DNA from: Chryseobacterium sp. ISL-6
GTDB taxonomy: Bacteria > Bacteroidota > Bacteroidia > Flavobacteriales > Weeksellaceae
DNA length: 64,000 nucleotides
NCBI RefSeq assembly: GCF_018613715.1
Contig: NZ_JAGGPT010000010.1
Span: forward strand, 434,001 to 498,000
Direction: 5' to 3'
Shown: one piece after another, positions 1 through 9,605 of the stretch
Position numbering within the stretch: the first letter of the stretch is position 1
Layout: each line of letters starts with the position of its first letter
Notes under the pieces: generated by a model
What the model was told of the DNA's origin: nothing
The model's database searches: none
What the model saw: only the letters and a program-made list of their open reading frames with translations
Translations under genes and position numbers: made by a program

Positions 1-6
1 AAATAC

Positions 7-50
7 CTAAAAACAAAAAGGTTGAGCTAGCTCAACCTTTTTGTTTTTAG
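7..50. terminator. bidirectional terminator, 44-bp perfect palindrome
   Basis: A perfect inverted repeat spans the whole interval. Its core is GGTTGAGCTAGCTCAACC, flanked by A-rich and T-rich arms, so it can end transcription in both directions. It lies just 3' of the leftward gene that stops at 68 and may also serve a gene left of the window. Confidence 0.85.
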
Positions 51-67
51 ATTATGTTATTGACAGA

Positions 68-751
68 TTATTTAAAATCTGCATCTGTTACGCCAGAATT
101 AAGTACAATTTTAGTTGTTTTAATAACTACTTTTTGTCCGTTTCCTTCAGCATTTATTTCACCAGGAAACTTTAATCCATCTACAGTCATATAGCTATTT
201 ACAATAGCTGTTCCTTCTTTTGACTCTGTTTTATATAATAAACCAGTTGCTGCATCGAAAAAGTATTTTCCTTTATCTGAAGTTAGTACATTAAAGTCTT
301 TACCATCTATTTTCTCTACAGTCACTGTTTGGAAAGTAGTAGGGTCATATCCTAATGCATCAACCGTTTTTCCTTTTTTAAGATCAGCAATTTTATCAGC
401 AGGAATATCCATTTTCTTTCCCATCTGATCAAAAGTTCCTTTTTCACCATCAAACATTTGAGTCATTTCCTGTCCCATTACACTTTGAACAGATTTGAAC
501 TTATTTCCCATCTTTTTGGTACTCATAGAAATCTCCATTCCCTGTACGCTAAGTGTGTTATCAGTTATAACGGTTTTTATAGCTTCTAATTTGTCTTTTC
601 CTCCCAAAGCTTTAAGATAATTATCAATTACTTCTTTAGATGTCAGTTTCGATTTGGTTGCTTCTGTTTTTACAGCAGCCGTTTTTTGCTGTGCTGCTAC
701 TGAAGTGGAAAAAAGCACTGCACAGAAAAATGGAATGATTATCTTTTTCAT
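68..751 (-). CDS. secreted protein, possible LolA/LolB-like fold
   Basis: This encodes a 227-residue protein. The start at 751 is chosen because it begins a clean signal peptide (MKKIIIPFFCAVLFSTSVAA, cleavage before QQ); the longer reading frame adds a non-signal leader. The mature part starts with an ALGGKDKL segment and then alternates short polar and hydrophobic strands. That pattern resembles the LolA/LolB-like beta-rich proteins common in Bacteroidota, but I see no diagnostic motif. It is probably periplasmic or attached to the outer membrane, with unknown ligand. It stands alone between two terminators, so it is likely monocistronic. The family call is an inference; the secretion signal is seen directly. 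Confidence 0.75.
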   Translation of the reverse strand: MKKIIIPFFCAVLFSTSVAAQQKTAAVKTEATKSKLTSKEVIDNYLKALGGKDKLEAIKTVITDNTLSVQGMEISMSTKKMGNKFKSVQSVMGQEMTQMFDGEKGTFDQMGKKMDIPADKIADLKKGKTVDALGYDPTTFQTVTVEKIDGKDFNVLTSDKGKYFFDAATGLLYKTESKEGTAIVNSYMTVDGLKFPGEINAEGNGQKVVIKTTKIVLNSGVTDADFK

Positions 752-814
752 ATATTTTAATTTATTGCGTAAATATAGCAATATTGATCGATATAAAATC
801 TAAGAATCTTACAA

Positions 815-845
815 CAAAAAACCACCATAAAAATGGTGGTTTTAA
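815..845 (-). terminator. terminator of tig
   Basis: ACCACCAT (821-828) pairs with ATGGTGGT (833-840), extended by A:T pairs. The A-run on the plus strand gives a U-run for leftward transcripts ending after the trigger factor stop at 866. Confidence 0.8.
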
Positions 846-865
846 AATATTTATCTTAGAAAAGA

Positions 866-2200
866 TTATTTTTTAAGCTCTTCTAAAAATTCGTCATGCG
901 AAATTTCAGTTTCTTTTTTGCTCGCTTTTTCAAGAATTACATCTTTTAATTTAGTCATAGCAACTTCAGAAGAAATTTGTTTTACCTGCTCCTGATCTTT
1001 CAACATCTCAACAGCATATTTTTGAACCTCTTCATCTCCTAAATGGTGAATTCCATAGATTGCCAATTGGTTTCTTACTAATTGCTCAGCTTGTGCCAGA
1101 ACATCAGCATAATCCAGTTGAATATTGTTATCACTCATCAATTTACCTTCGATGATCTGATAGCCCAATTGTTTTTTCTCAGCTTCTAAGATTTCTTTTG
1201 CCTGCTCTTCAGATTGGATGTTCTGATTAGAAAATAATAACCATTTTACTAAGAAAGATTCCGGAAGTTTTACTTCTTCTTTCTCTGTAATTTGTTCCAA
1301 TACTTTATTTACGAAGTGAACATCAGCATTTTGTTGGAAATATTCGTCTAATTCAGTTTTTACTTTTTCTTTAAGCTCTTCTTCAGACTTGATATTTCCT
1401 TCTCCATATACTTTATCAAATAAATCCTGATTAAGTTCAGCTAAGTTTAAGCTATAGAAATCTTTTACTTTAACTTCAACTTCAGCGTGGTGTAAATGCT
1501 CAACTTCTTCTTTAGAGAAACCTAATTCTTTAGCTAATTCTTCATCACCAGCAAGAGTTTCTTTAGAAACTTTTACAGATCCATCCATTTTTAAAGCTTT
1601 AACTAATTTGAAAGCTTCTTTGTTTTCAGCTGTAATCGTAGCATTCTTTGGATGGTGGTGGTGCTCTCCTTCAGCATCTTCTTCCACTACCTGAGAAATT
1701 TCTAAAGCAATATAAGAATCTTTAGTGATCTTATCCTGAGGAACCTGCTCAGCGAAACGCTTTTGCATGTTTTCAATGCTCTTTGTGATTTCTTTATCAG
1801 AAGCTTCTACTTTATAATGTGGAGCTTCATATTTAGCTAAATCTATTGTGAATTCAGGCTCATACCCTACTTCAAAAGCAACTTCAAGTTGTTCAGCATT
1901 ATGATTGAAATCATTTACAGGCTGAGGAACAGGCTGGCCAACTAATCTTAACTTGTTATCATTTACATAGCTATTTAAAGCATCAGAAACTTGCTTGTTG
2001 ATCTCCTCGAATGCAATACCTGCTTCATATTGTTTTCTAACCATACTTAAAGGCACTTTTCCTTTTCTGAATCCAGGAACTTGCGCATTTTTAGCATAAT
2101 TAATCAACTGCTTTTCTACTTTGTCTTTGTAGTCAGATTTTTCCAATGTTACAGTAAGTAATGCACTTACGTCATCATGGTTTTGTGCGGTAACCTTCAT
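866..2200 (-). CDS. tig: trigger factor, ribosome-associated chaperone
   Basis: This 444-residue protein is a peptidyl-prolyl isomerase/chaperone that meets nascent chains at the ribosome exit. The ribosome-docking signature GFRKGKVP sits at residues 43-50 of the N-terminal domain. The middle region, about residues 150-250, corresponds to the FKBP-like domain but is divergent and carries an unusual EHHHHPK tract. The long helical C-terminal arm domain is rich in E, K and Q. Length fits Bacteroidota homologues. A TATTTTTG promoter box lies about 22 nt before the ATG, and a hairpin terminator follows the gene, so it appears to be transcribed alone. Confidence 0.95.
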   Translation of the reverse strand: MKVTAQNHDDVSALLTVTLEKSDYKDKVEKQLINYAKNAQVPGFRKGKVPLSMVRKQYEAGIAFEEINKQVSDALNSYVNDNKLRLVGQPVPQPVNDFNHNAEQLEVAFEVGYEPEFTIDLAKYEAPHYKVEASDKEITKSIENMQKRFAEQVPQDKITKDSYIALEISQVVEEDAEGEHHHHPKNATITAENKEAFKLVKALKMDGSVKVSKETLAGDEELAKELGFSKEEVEHLHHAEVEVKVKDFYSLNLAELNQDLFDKVYGEGNIKSEEELKEKVKTELDEYFQQNADVHFVNKVLEQITEKEEVKLPESFLVKWLLFSNQNIQSEEQAKEILEAEKKQLGYQIIEGKLMSDNNIQLDYADVLAQAEQLVRNQLAIYGIHHLGDEEVQKYAVEMLKDQEQVKQISSEVAMTKLKDVILEKASKKETEISHDEFLEELKK

Positions 2201-2292
2201 TATTGATTAAAATTTTAGGTTGCAAAAATATGAAAATTTTATCAAAATAAACTACTAAAGATAAATTCTTAGGCATCAAATATTTATAATTA

Positions 2293-2320
2293 AAAAACCA
2301 CTGAAATTTTCAGTGGTTTT
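2293..2320 (-). terminator. terminator of the lipoprotein/TonB receptor operon
   Basis: AACCACTGAAA pairs with TTTCAGTGGTT around a very short loop. The plus-strand A-run gives a U-tract for leftward transcripts. It lies just past the stop at 2339. Confidence 0.8.
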
Positions 2321-2338
2321 ATTTATCTTGTAATCTTC

Positions 2339-2929
2339 TTAGTTACTGATCTTGTACGTAGCTTGTGCATCTGTTTCACCTCCGGTTTGAGCTCCATATA
2401 CAACTCCATTTCCACTCACAGCAGAAACTTCAGAAACCGTTGCAGGCTCATGATACAAAGTAAGAATAAGTTGACTTTCTGTAGATGTATTTTTTACAGC
2501 TTTACTCACCACCCATTTTGTTTTAAGTCCTACATGTTTACCATCTGCTCTAGTAGAAGCTGCATCATCGGTACGGGTTAAAGTAAGATCAGAATTAGGG
2601 AAATTATAAACTAAAAAGTGTTCATCTTTCGCGTCTTTAATTTCTTGGGTTGCATCCTCATTACCATTTTTAAACTGCACTTCTACCTCATATGTTTTTC
2701 CATCCACTAATTTAATAGTTTGCGCCCCTCCAGCACCAACACTATAATTATAAGGCACTGTTACCTGTGTGGCAACATCTTTTACCAATAAGATAATATT
2801 GGTAAGATCTTCCTGAGGAAGATCATCTTCTTCTGCCGAATTGTCTCTCTGACAAGAAACAATAGAAAAAGTGATGAATAAAATGGCTAATAGTCTGATA
2901 ATATTTTTAGTACTAAATAATTTGTTCAT
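2339..2929 (-). CDS. surface-type lipoprotein partner of the TonB receptor
   Basis: This is a 196-residue lipoprotein. The start at 2929 gives a lipoprotein signal ending ITFSIVSC, and the Cys is followed by an acidic stretch (QRDNSAEEDDLPQED). Similar acidic patches act as surface-export signals in Bacteroidota lipoproteins. The rest is beta-rich with no motif I recognise; related proteins are often labelled type 1 periplasmic-binding-fold superfamily. It starts 46 bp downstream of the TonB receptor stop, so the two are probably one operon, and it may help capture the receptor's ligand. The partner role is inferred from position. Confidence 0.72.
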   Translation of the reverse strand: MNKLFSTKNIIRLLAILFITFSIVSCQRDNSAEEDDLPQEDLTNIILLVKDVATQVTVPYNYSVGAGGAQTIKLVDGKTYEVEVQFKNGNEDATQEIKDAKDEHFLVYNFPNSDLTLTRTDDAASTRADGKHVGLKTKWVVSKAVKNTSTESQLILTLYHEPATVSEVSAVSGNGVVYGAQTGGETDAQATYKISN

Positions 2930-2975
2930 TTTTTTTAATTTAAATTTTAAAATCTTGATTTGTAATTGTTGAATA

Positions 2976-5360
2976 TTAGAAACGATATCTAACATTCAGA
3001 ATGAAATTTCTTCCTGCCTCATCTGCAAAAAATCTCATACGATTAAGATAATCTCTATATGAAACATTAAACAGGTTATTGACAATAAGTACTGCAGAAA
3101 GGTTTTTACTGATATTGATACCTGTCTGGATATTCCAAAGTGAGTATCCGTTTGGTGGAGTGCTGAAATCTACTATTTTATCTACTTCAGCACCATTTTC
3201 AAAAATAGTCACTGGAGCATTATGAATAGGAAATCTATTCTGTTTTAAAAATGTTTGATTCTCAAGACTGAAATAGAATTGATTCCAATTTTCTTTTTTG
3301 AATTGCAAAGCATTAGAAAAATTGGGAGGCATCATTAAGATTAATGGTTCGTTGTGGGTATCATCCTGGCCGTTTACATAGCTTCCCTTTGCAATATAGG
3401 TAAGATTGTTTGTAATCTTTAAATTGATATCTAGATCTACCCCATACATTCTTGCGTCGATCTGTTGATATGCCCATACCGGAAATACTCCTCTAATTGT
3501 ATTTTGCACACCAGTCGGAATTTCGTTGATATAGTTTTTGGTAATAAAAAAATAAGGGTTCACAGAAACATTCAATCCCTTAAGAACATTGAATTTCGCA
3601 TCCGCAACTAAGTTAAACTGATGTCCCTGTTCATTTTTTAAACCCATATCACCAATTTCTATTACAGCAGCTGAATGATGTAATCCGTCTGAAAACAATT
3701 CAGCAATATTGGGTGTACGGCCTACCTTGGCATAGTTAAATTTCAAATTAAAACTTAGACTTGGATGATATTCCAGCCCAGCATTGAAAGAAACATTTCC
3801 ATAATTAAGCTTCGGACGGGTTAGTATTCTGTTTTGATCTGTTTTTACATAAAATTGCGGATAAGTTGCCTTATATAATTTATCCCAGTCACTCTTATCA
3901 TACCACTTTGTTACGTCATAACGATTAAAATCATATCTTATCCCTGCCTCAGCGTTCAATTCACTAGAAATTTTATATTTAAAAATAGAATAAACGCCAG
4001 CTGAGTATTTGTCATAATTAGGGATCAGACGCCTGGCTTTTGTAGCTGGATCTGAGTAATTATTTTGAAAACTAGCATCAATACCTGTTTCCAATGACCA
4101 TTTTTCTCTTTCTAATAAATTGTTCAGATTAAACTGATGAGTCATTAATGCTAAATCCAAAGAGGGGATATCTTTTAATTCTCCTCTTCTAATATCATAT
4201 TCTTGTCTATGGTTATATTGAAAACTATAGGTTGCAGAAACTTTACCAATATTTTCGAATCTTTTAAAAGCCGAAATTTTAGCAATATGATGTTCTATTA
4301 CCTGCCTTGGGTTATCAATATCATAACTGAAAGTTCCAGTGTAAACAGGAATATTCAACGTCATAGCATTATAAAAGTCATTATTATTTCCTACGTGTGA
4401 ACCTCTGTAAATTCCAATATTCTGATTGGTAAGATAATAATCGAAGGAAATCCCCTGTTCATATGAATTCTTCTGAACTGTAAAATTAAAAGATGAAAAA
4501 TCCATTCCTGTATTCATCAAATTATAATCTGGAGTATGCTGATCACCTAGTTTTTTAATTGATCCCCCCGATTTTACAGCCCATCCATTTTTCCATGTTT
4601 TGGCAACATTTACATCTAATCCCAGACCTTTTCCATTAGAAATACCTGAAAGACTTACAGAACCTCTTACCGTATCTTTTTTAGGGAAAATTTCCGGTTC
4701 CAAAACTATAACTCCACCAATTGCATCACTCCCATATTTCAAAGCAGAAGCTCCTTTAATGACATCTATATGCTGGAAATTATTAATATCTACGTTTGGA
4801 GCATGTTCCACTCCCCATTCTTGCTCCGCCAGCTTAACTCCATTATTCATAATGGCAATTCGGCTTCCATATAGTCCATGAATAATTGGCTTTGAAATAT
4901 TATTTCCAGTTTTTAAAGCAGTAACACCAGAAATCTTAGACAATAAATTACCTAAGTTATCAGTAGAGTTTTTCTCTATTTCCGATTTATCAATTGTCTT
5001 AACAATCAAAGAACCATTATTTTTATGGCTCCCATGTATAGTCACTGTTTCAATATCCTGAACATGGTGTTCAAGGATAATGGTTAAGTGAAGATCCTGA
5101 TTAACTCCTATATTTTCAGTATAATCATGACAATCAGGATGCTTTGCAATGAGATTATAAGCTCCCGCAGGAATTTTGTTAAATAAAAACTTACCTTTTT
5201 TATCAGTTTTAGTCGTAAAGTTTCCAATTTGTACTATAGCATTTTGCAATGTGCTTTTATCATGAAAATCCTGAACGGTACCTTCAACGGTATAAGTTTT
5301 TTGTGCGTTTGTTAGTACTAATCCACAAAAGATCAGCAATAAACTATATATCAATTTCAT
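2976..5360 (-). CDS. TonB-dependent outer membrane receptor, ZnuD-like
   Basis: This is a 794-residue receptor for energised uptake across the outer membrane. The start at 5360 gives a signal peptide ending LVLTNAQ. A carboxypeptidase-regulatory-like domain follows at about residues 20-105, then a plug domain (NLLSKISGVTAL, GSRIAIMNNGVKL, IDVIKGASALKYGSDAIGG) and a 22-strand barrel ending in RYRF. The SDGLHHSAAVIEIGD segment resembles the His-containing region of zinc receptors of the ZnuD type. The neighbouring His/Cys-rich small protein also points to a metal or heme substrate. The exact substrate cannot be read from the sequence. Confidence 0.88.
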   Translation of the reverse strand: MKLIYSLLLIFCGLVLTNAQKTYTVEGTVQDFHDKSTLQNAIVQIGNFTTKTDKKGKFLFNKIPAGAYNLIAKHPDCHDYTENIGVNQDLHLTIILEHHVQDIETVTIHGSHKNNGSLIVKTIDKSEIEKNSTDNLGNLLSKISGVTALKTGNNISKPIIHGLYGSRIAIMNNGVKLAEQEWGVEHAPNVDINNFQHIDVIKGASALKYGSDAIGGVIVLEPEIFPKKDTVRGSVSLSGISNGKGLGLDVNVAKTWKNGWAVKSGGSIKKLGDQHTPDYNLMNTGMDFSSFNFTVQKNSYEQGISFDYYLTNQNIGIYRGSHVGNNNDFYNAMTLNIPVYTGTFSYDIDNPRQVIEHHIAKISAFKRFENIGKVSATYSFQYNHRQEYDIRRGELKDIPSLDLALMTHQFNLNNLLEREKWSLETGIDASFQNNYSDPATKARRLIPNYDKYSAGVYSIFKYKISSELNAEAGIRYDFNRYDVTKWYDKSDWDKLYKATYPQFYVKTDQNRILTRPKLNYGNVSFNAGLEYHPSLSFNLKFNYAKVGRTPNIAELFSDGLHHSAAVIEIGDMGLKNEQGHQFNLVADAKFNVLKGLNVSVNPYFFITKNYINEIPTGVQNTIRGVFPVWAYQQIDARMYGVDLDINLKITNNLTYIAKGSYVNGQDDTHNEPLILMMPPNFSNALQFKKENWNQFYFSLENQTFLKQNRFPIHNAPVTIFENGAEVDKIVDFSTPPNGYSLWNIQTGINISKNLSAVLIVNNLFNVSYRDYLNRMRFFADEAGRNFILNVRYRF

Positions 5361-5468
5361 TGTAAATAGATAGATTGAGTACTTTAAAAAGTACATTTTC
5401 AAAAAATTTGTTTTTTTGGATTTTTTGTACGGTTTAAGGTGTACAAAGTAAAATGTATAGTCTATTGA

Positions 5469-5481
5469 ATGTAAATTACAT
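5469..5481. promoter_or_regulatory. 13-bp palindrome upstream of the TonB receptor
   Basis: ATGTAA-A-TTACAT is a perfect 6-1-6 inverted repeat, about 110 bp before the receptor start in a 245-bp non-coding gap. Its size and place suit an operator for a metal-responsive regulator such as Fur or Zur. No consensus for this group is known to me, so the role is a guess. Confidence 0.3.
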
Positions 5482-5605
5482 CTCTACAAATACATTTAAT
5501 CTTAACCATCTTAATAAATTAATGACGACTTAATGGACTAATTTTCCAATATTAAGCAACCTTTAAACAATAAAGATCTAAGACAAATCCGGTAAAATAT
5601 GTGAA

Positions 5606-5962
5606 TTATGAAATTGTGGGGGGACCCCGAAGCTGAAAAGTAAATTTAGTCTGAGACCAGATAATCTCCTGAACGGCAATAATCTGTTTTATTTCCTGAG
5701 TATAGCCCTCAAAAGAAAAATTAAATTCTTCAGGCACCAAGGTATGGCCGGTAGCTAAGAAGTGACACGCCAAACAATCGCCAGCTTTTTCCTTAGCTAC
5801 ATTTTTTGTAATTGTATTTTCAGATTTTTTAAGATTAAAATTTCTGAAGCCATCTATAGGATCATGATGGTGAAAACTTTGAGAAAACAGCGCAAGAAAA
5901 TAAATCCCAAACAAAAGTCTTGAGATAAAATTCTTAAATTGTCTACTTTCCCTAAAAATCAT
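5606..5962 (-). CDS. small membrane-anchored His/Cys-rich protein, possible metal handling
   Basis: This 118-residue protein has an N-terminal hydrophobic segment at residues 14-28. An FHHHDP motif follows, and then a CLACHFLATGH motif in the middle; both look able to bind a metal or heme. No family is recognised with confidence. It is the gene directly upstream of the TonB receptor, in the same direction with a 245-bp gap, so it may belong to the same metal-uptake unit even if it has its own promoter. The C-terminal part (QTKFTFQLRGPPTIS) shows no motif. Confidence 0.6.
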   Translation of the reverse strand: MIFRESRQFKNFISRLLFGIYFLALFSQSFHHHDPIDGFRNFNLKKSENTITKNVAKEKAGDCLACHFLATGHTLVPEEFNFSFEGYTQEIKQIIAVQEIIWSQTKFTFQLRGPPTIS

Positions 5963-6044
5963 GCATCAAAAATAACAATAATAATTTGTAATTACTAAAT
6001 AAAAATAATAATCGAAATTAAAACATCTGCTAACGAATAAATTT

Positions 6045-7982
6045 TTACTCAAGTTGAGAAGCCAAATGCTCCCACTCTTGTAAAGCGAGTTCCAAATCAG
6101 ATTTTACTTTATTATATTCTTCTAACATTCCATCAGAAGGATTTTCTTTTGCAAAAGAGACTTCCATTTCTTCAGATTTTGTTTCCAATTCTGAAATTCT
6201 CTCTTCCACTTTTTTTATTTTATTCTGAATATTTTTTTGCTCCTTACTTACAAAACCTGACTTTGGCTGAACAATAGGTTCTGCTTTCTCCACAACCTCA
6301 ACCTTAGGTTTAACCTCTACTTTGACCTCATCATGAAGCTTTGCCTTTTCAGCTGAGATCTCTCTGATCGTTTCTTTCTGCCTGTATTCAAGGTACTCAT
6401 TGATATCTCCAAGGAACTCTTTCATTTTACCATCACGGAATTCAAAAATCTTATCACAAAGCCCTTGCAGGAACTCCCTGTCGTGAGAGATCACGATCAG
6501 TGTACCTTCAAATTTCTGTAATGCCAATTTGATAATCTCCTTAGACTGAATATCGAGGTGATTGGTAGGCTCATCCATAATCAATGTATTGAAAGGACGT
6601 AATAATAATTTACAAAGCGCAAGACGGTTTCTTTCTCCTCCCGATAATACTTTGGTTTTCTTTGTAACAGCCTCACCCTGAAATAAGAAAGATCCTAATA
6701 AATCTCTTACTCTTGGTCTGGTTTCTTCTGTTGCAGCATCTTCCGCCTCTTCTAAAACCGTTTTATTTGGTGTTAATACTTCTTCCTGATTTTGAGCAAA
6801 ATATCCGATATTCACGTTATGACCAAGATTCCAGGTTCCACTGTAGTCTTTAATTTCACCAGCCAATATTTTCGCAAGAGTTGTTTTCCCCTGTCCATTC
6901 TGTCCTAACAGGGCAATTCTATCTCCACGCTGAACAATAAAATCTACATCATCAAAGATCTGCTTCTTTCCATATGCTTTACCCAGTTTTTCAGCTTCAA
7001 AATTAACTTTTCCGGGAACAACAGACTGAACGAATCGAATATTAAACTTTGAAACGTCATCATTTTCTACTTCAATACGTTCAACTTTTTCAAGTTTTTT
7101 GATTAAAGATTGTGCAAACGCGGCTTTAGAAGCACTTGCCCGGAACTTATTAATTAACTCTTCAGTATGTTTTATCTCTGCATCCTGATTCTTTTTAGCT
7201 TGGATCAGTTTTTCTTTTCTATCTTTTCTAAGTTCAAGATATTTGGTGTAATCCGCTTTATAATCATCAACTTTCTTATTGTTAACATCAAAAGTCCTGT
7301 TACAAACGGCTGTCATGAATTGTTTATCGTGACTTACCAATACAATAGCTCCAGGATAATCTTTAAGGAAACTTTCCAGCCAGATGATGGATTCCATATC
7401 AAGATGGTTGGTAGGCTCATCGAGAAGCATTACGTCATTCTTTTGAAGAAGCAGTTTTGCCAGTTCAATTCTCATTCTCCAACCTCCGGAGAACTCGTCA
7501 GTAATTTTCTGGAAATCATCAGCTTTAAATCCTAATCCGAATAATACCTTTTCCATGTCACCTTCCAAATTGTAGGCATCATGGTGCATTAAAAGGTCAT
7601 TTAATTCAGTCATTCTATTGATCAAATCCGTGTAAGCATCACTTTCGTAATCAGTTCTTACAGTCATTTGGTGATTCACTTCTTCAAGTTCATTCTTCCA
7701 GGCATTGATCTGCTCAAAAGCCTGCATCGTTTCATCCCAAACCGTTCTTCCTTTTACAAAGTCCAAATCCTGCTTCAGGAAACCAATAGTAATATTTCCA
7801 TCAGGTACAACACTTCCTTCGTAGAATGTAATTTCTCCGGAAAGCATCTTCAATAAAGTGGATTTTCCCGCTCCATTTTTTCCTACTAAACCAATTTTAT
7901 CATCCTTTTTAATAGTGAAATTCACATTTTGAAACAAATAGTTTCCCGAATGATGTAATCCTAGACCTTGAACCGAAAGCAT
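6045..7982 (-). CDS. ABC-F family ATPase (translation-associated)
   Basis: This 645-residue soluble protein has two ABC ATPase domains and no membrane segments, as in the ABC-F family (EttA/Uup/YheS-like) that act on ribosomes. Walker A motifs are GKNGAGKST (34-42) and GQNGQGKTT. Signature motifs are FSGGW and LSGGE, and both Walker B motifs read DEPTNHLD. The linker between the domains is charged and helical. A coiled-coil C-terminal extension follows an EVKPKVEVVEK stretch, as in Uup-like members. A TATTTTTG box lies about 45 nt upstream. The subfamily is not certain. Confidence 0.92.
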   Translation of the reverse strand: MLSVQGLGLHHSGNYLFQNVNFTIKKDDKIGLVGKNGAGKSTLLKMLSGEITFYEGSVVPDGNITIGFLKQDLDFVKGRTVWDETMQAFEQINAWKNELEEVNHQMTVRTDYESDAYTDLINRMTELNDLLMHHDAYNLEGDMEKVLFGLGFKADDFQKITDEFSGGWRMRIELAKLLLQKNDVMLLDEPTNHLDMESIIWLESFLKDYPGAIVLVSHDKQFMTAVCNRTFDVNNKKVDDYKADYTKYLELRKDRKEKLIQAKKNQDAEIKHTEELINKFRASASKAAFAQSLIKKLEKVERIEVENDDVSKFNIRFVQSVVPGKVNFEAEKLGKAYGKKQIFDDVDFIVQRGDRIALLGQNGQGKTTLAKILAGEIKDYSGTWNLGHNVNIGYFAQNQEEVLTPNKTVLEEAEDAATEETRPRVRDLLGSFLFQGEAVTKKTKVLSGGERNRLALCKLLLRPFNTLIMDEPTNHLDIQSKEIIKLALQKFEGTLIVISHDREFLQGLCDKIFEFRDGKMKEFLGDINEYLEYRQKETIREISAEKAKLHDEVKVEVKPKVEVVEKAEPIVQPKSGFVSKEQKNIQNKIKKVEERISELETKSEEMEVSFAKENPSDGMLEEYNKVKSDLELALQEWEHLASQLE

Positions 7983-8062
7983 TTAATGATATAATTTAAG
8001 AATTAATACTGAATATTTTTCGGGTGCAAAAATACGGAAAAAGAAATGAATAGACGATAAAT

Positions 8063-8088
8063 AAAAAAAGCTCCCCATTTGAGGAGCT
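8063..8088 (-). terminator. terminator of the DUF2235 gene
   Basis: AGCTCC (8069-8074) pairs with GGAGCT (8083-8088). The preceding plus-strand A-run (8063-8069) gives the U-tract for leftward transcripts. The site lies 3' of the stop at 8144. Confidence 0.7.
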
Positions 8089-8143
8089 CCATTACCTAAG
8101 CTAAAACTGAAAAATACGAACATTTAATAATGTAAGTTTTATT

Positions 8144-9460
8144 TTAAATTAATATAGAGCGCATCCAGTTATCATTATTAGGAACATTCGCTCCATATGC
8201 GAAATCTGTAACCACTGTATCCTCCAGGATATGCATTTCAGCCTGAAGAACGGGATGAAGATTATTAGCTAACGATCTGCTGGGAACATTTAATCCATTA
8301 TTTATTATTTCTGCATCTATTAATTCTGGAGATCTTTTAAGCTGCCCCTTTTTATATAAACCAAAATTGGCTGAAATATGGGTATAATCTGCAAGTTTTT
8401 CATAATTATACGAGGGTTTCATACTCGGGGTAAGGTTGTTGGCATAGCTTTCGAGTTCGGTATAAAATGATTCTAAAAACAAATGTTCCTGACCAATTTT
8501 GAAATCAGATTCATTAAAATCTGTCTTAAAAACTGAAATTATAGCATTAGTTTGCATCAACATTAATTTTCCGTAAACTTTTGAAAGGTCATTGTAAACT
8601 ATTTCTCTTTCTACATATGCCTGAGAGAGAATTTCACCTTCATCTATGTGATAATTCTGTAAAATAGGATTCCAGATTCTATTTCCCTCAGGATCTTTCG
8701 CTACATCTCTTATATTTGAAACGTAGGAATTTATCTCTGAAACCTGCAGGTGATTTGAAGAAACATACACCGATTGTGAGGTTTCCAGATAACCTCCACC
8801 TACATCAGCATGAACACCCGGAACAAAGATCTCTTTCCATACAGAATTTCCGGTAGAAAGCTCTGAATCTTCCATACTTTTTGAATTTTCAAAAAATCCG
8901 GTCAATGGAAAAAAATATCTGCATTCATTCACCGCACATAATTGAAGTGCATTTTCTACGCCTGCTGATAAACTCACATTATAATCGTTAAAAGGAGCTG
9001 ATTCTACGGTATCAAAAACGCCTAAGAACTTTACTTTAATATTTCCTGATAATACAGAACCCGGACTTAATAGTTCATAACAAAAATTTCTAGCCAGCAT
9101 AGATCCCCTACTGAATCCATATACATAAAACTGATATTCTTTGGTCTTATCCTGCATTTTCTGTTCAATAAAAGAGTATGCTTTCCGAAGCTTATCATCG
9201 GAAGAATACCCAGAACATCCTATCGGATTTTTACAGGTTGCTTTCGCAAAATCACTGTCTTCGGCTCCGGTTATCGTTCCTATTCCCTCAACATATATTT
9301 TTTCATCTCCATTGAACAATTCGAAGAGCTTAAAAACATTTGTGGGTGCTGCATGATAGCTTTCATGGTTAATCAGTGGCTTTTTATCTGAAGTTGCATT
9401 GAATCCGTTATTTCCTGTTCCATCAAAAAAAATTCCGACAGATACTATATCATTTCCCAT
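8144..9460 (-). CDS. DUF2235 alpha/beta-hydrolase, Tle1-like putative phospholipase
   Basis: This 438-residue protein starts without a signal peptide. It carries the DUF2235 hallmarks: an N-terminal FFDGTGN strand, the nucleophile elbow GFSRG with Ser117, an FDTVES acid segment, and VHADVGGGY with the candidate catalytic His. Proteins of this family include type VI secretion phospholipase effectors (Tle1). No secretion genes or clear immunity gene are visible here. It follows the response-regulator gene by 145 bp in the same direction and ends at its own terminator. Hydrolase activity is well supported by motif; an effector role is only inferred from the family. Confidence 0.8.
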   Translation of the reverse strand: MGNDIVSVGIFFDGTGNNGFNATSDKKPLINHESYHAAPTNVFKLFELFNGDEKIYVEGIGTITGAEDSDFAKATCKNPIGCSGYSSDDKLRKAYSFIEQKMQDKTKEYQFYVYGFSRGSMLARNFCYELLSPGSVLSGNIKVKFLGVFDTVESAPFNDYNVSLSAGVENALQLCAVNECRYFFPLTGFFENSKSMEDSELSTGNSVWKEIFVPGVHADVGGGYLETSQSVYVSSNHLQVSEINSYVSNIRDVAKDPEGNRIWNPILQNYHIDEGEILSQAYVEREIVYNDLSKVYGKLMLMQTNAIISVFKTDFNESDFKIGQEHLFLESFYTELESYANNLTPSMKPSYNYEKLADYTHISANFGLYKKGQLKRSPELIDAEIINNGLNVPSRSLANNLHPVLQAEMHILEDTVVTDFAYGANVPNNDNWMRSILI

Positions 9461-9605
9461 GGTAACAATTTTTAAGTGATCAATAATCTACCGTCGCTTT
9501 TTTTATATTATAGCTCCGTTAGATAATCATTTCAAAGTAACCATGAAAAGGGAGAGAATAATAGAGTAAAAGATACTAAATTAAAAATTCCGTATTTCTA
9601 CGGAA

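Noticed and set aside
4600..4881. Plus-strand ORF opposite the TonB receptor
   Set aside because: It lies wholly inside the receptor gene on the opposite strand and has no domain; many such shadows occur opposite katG, aceA and ribBA too.
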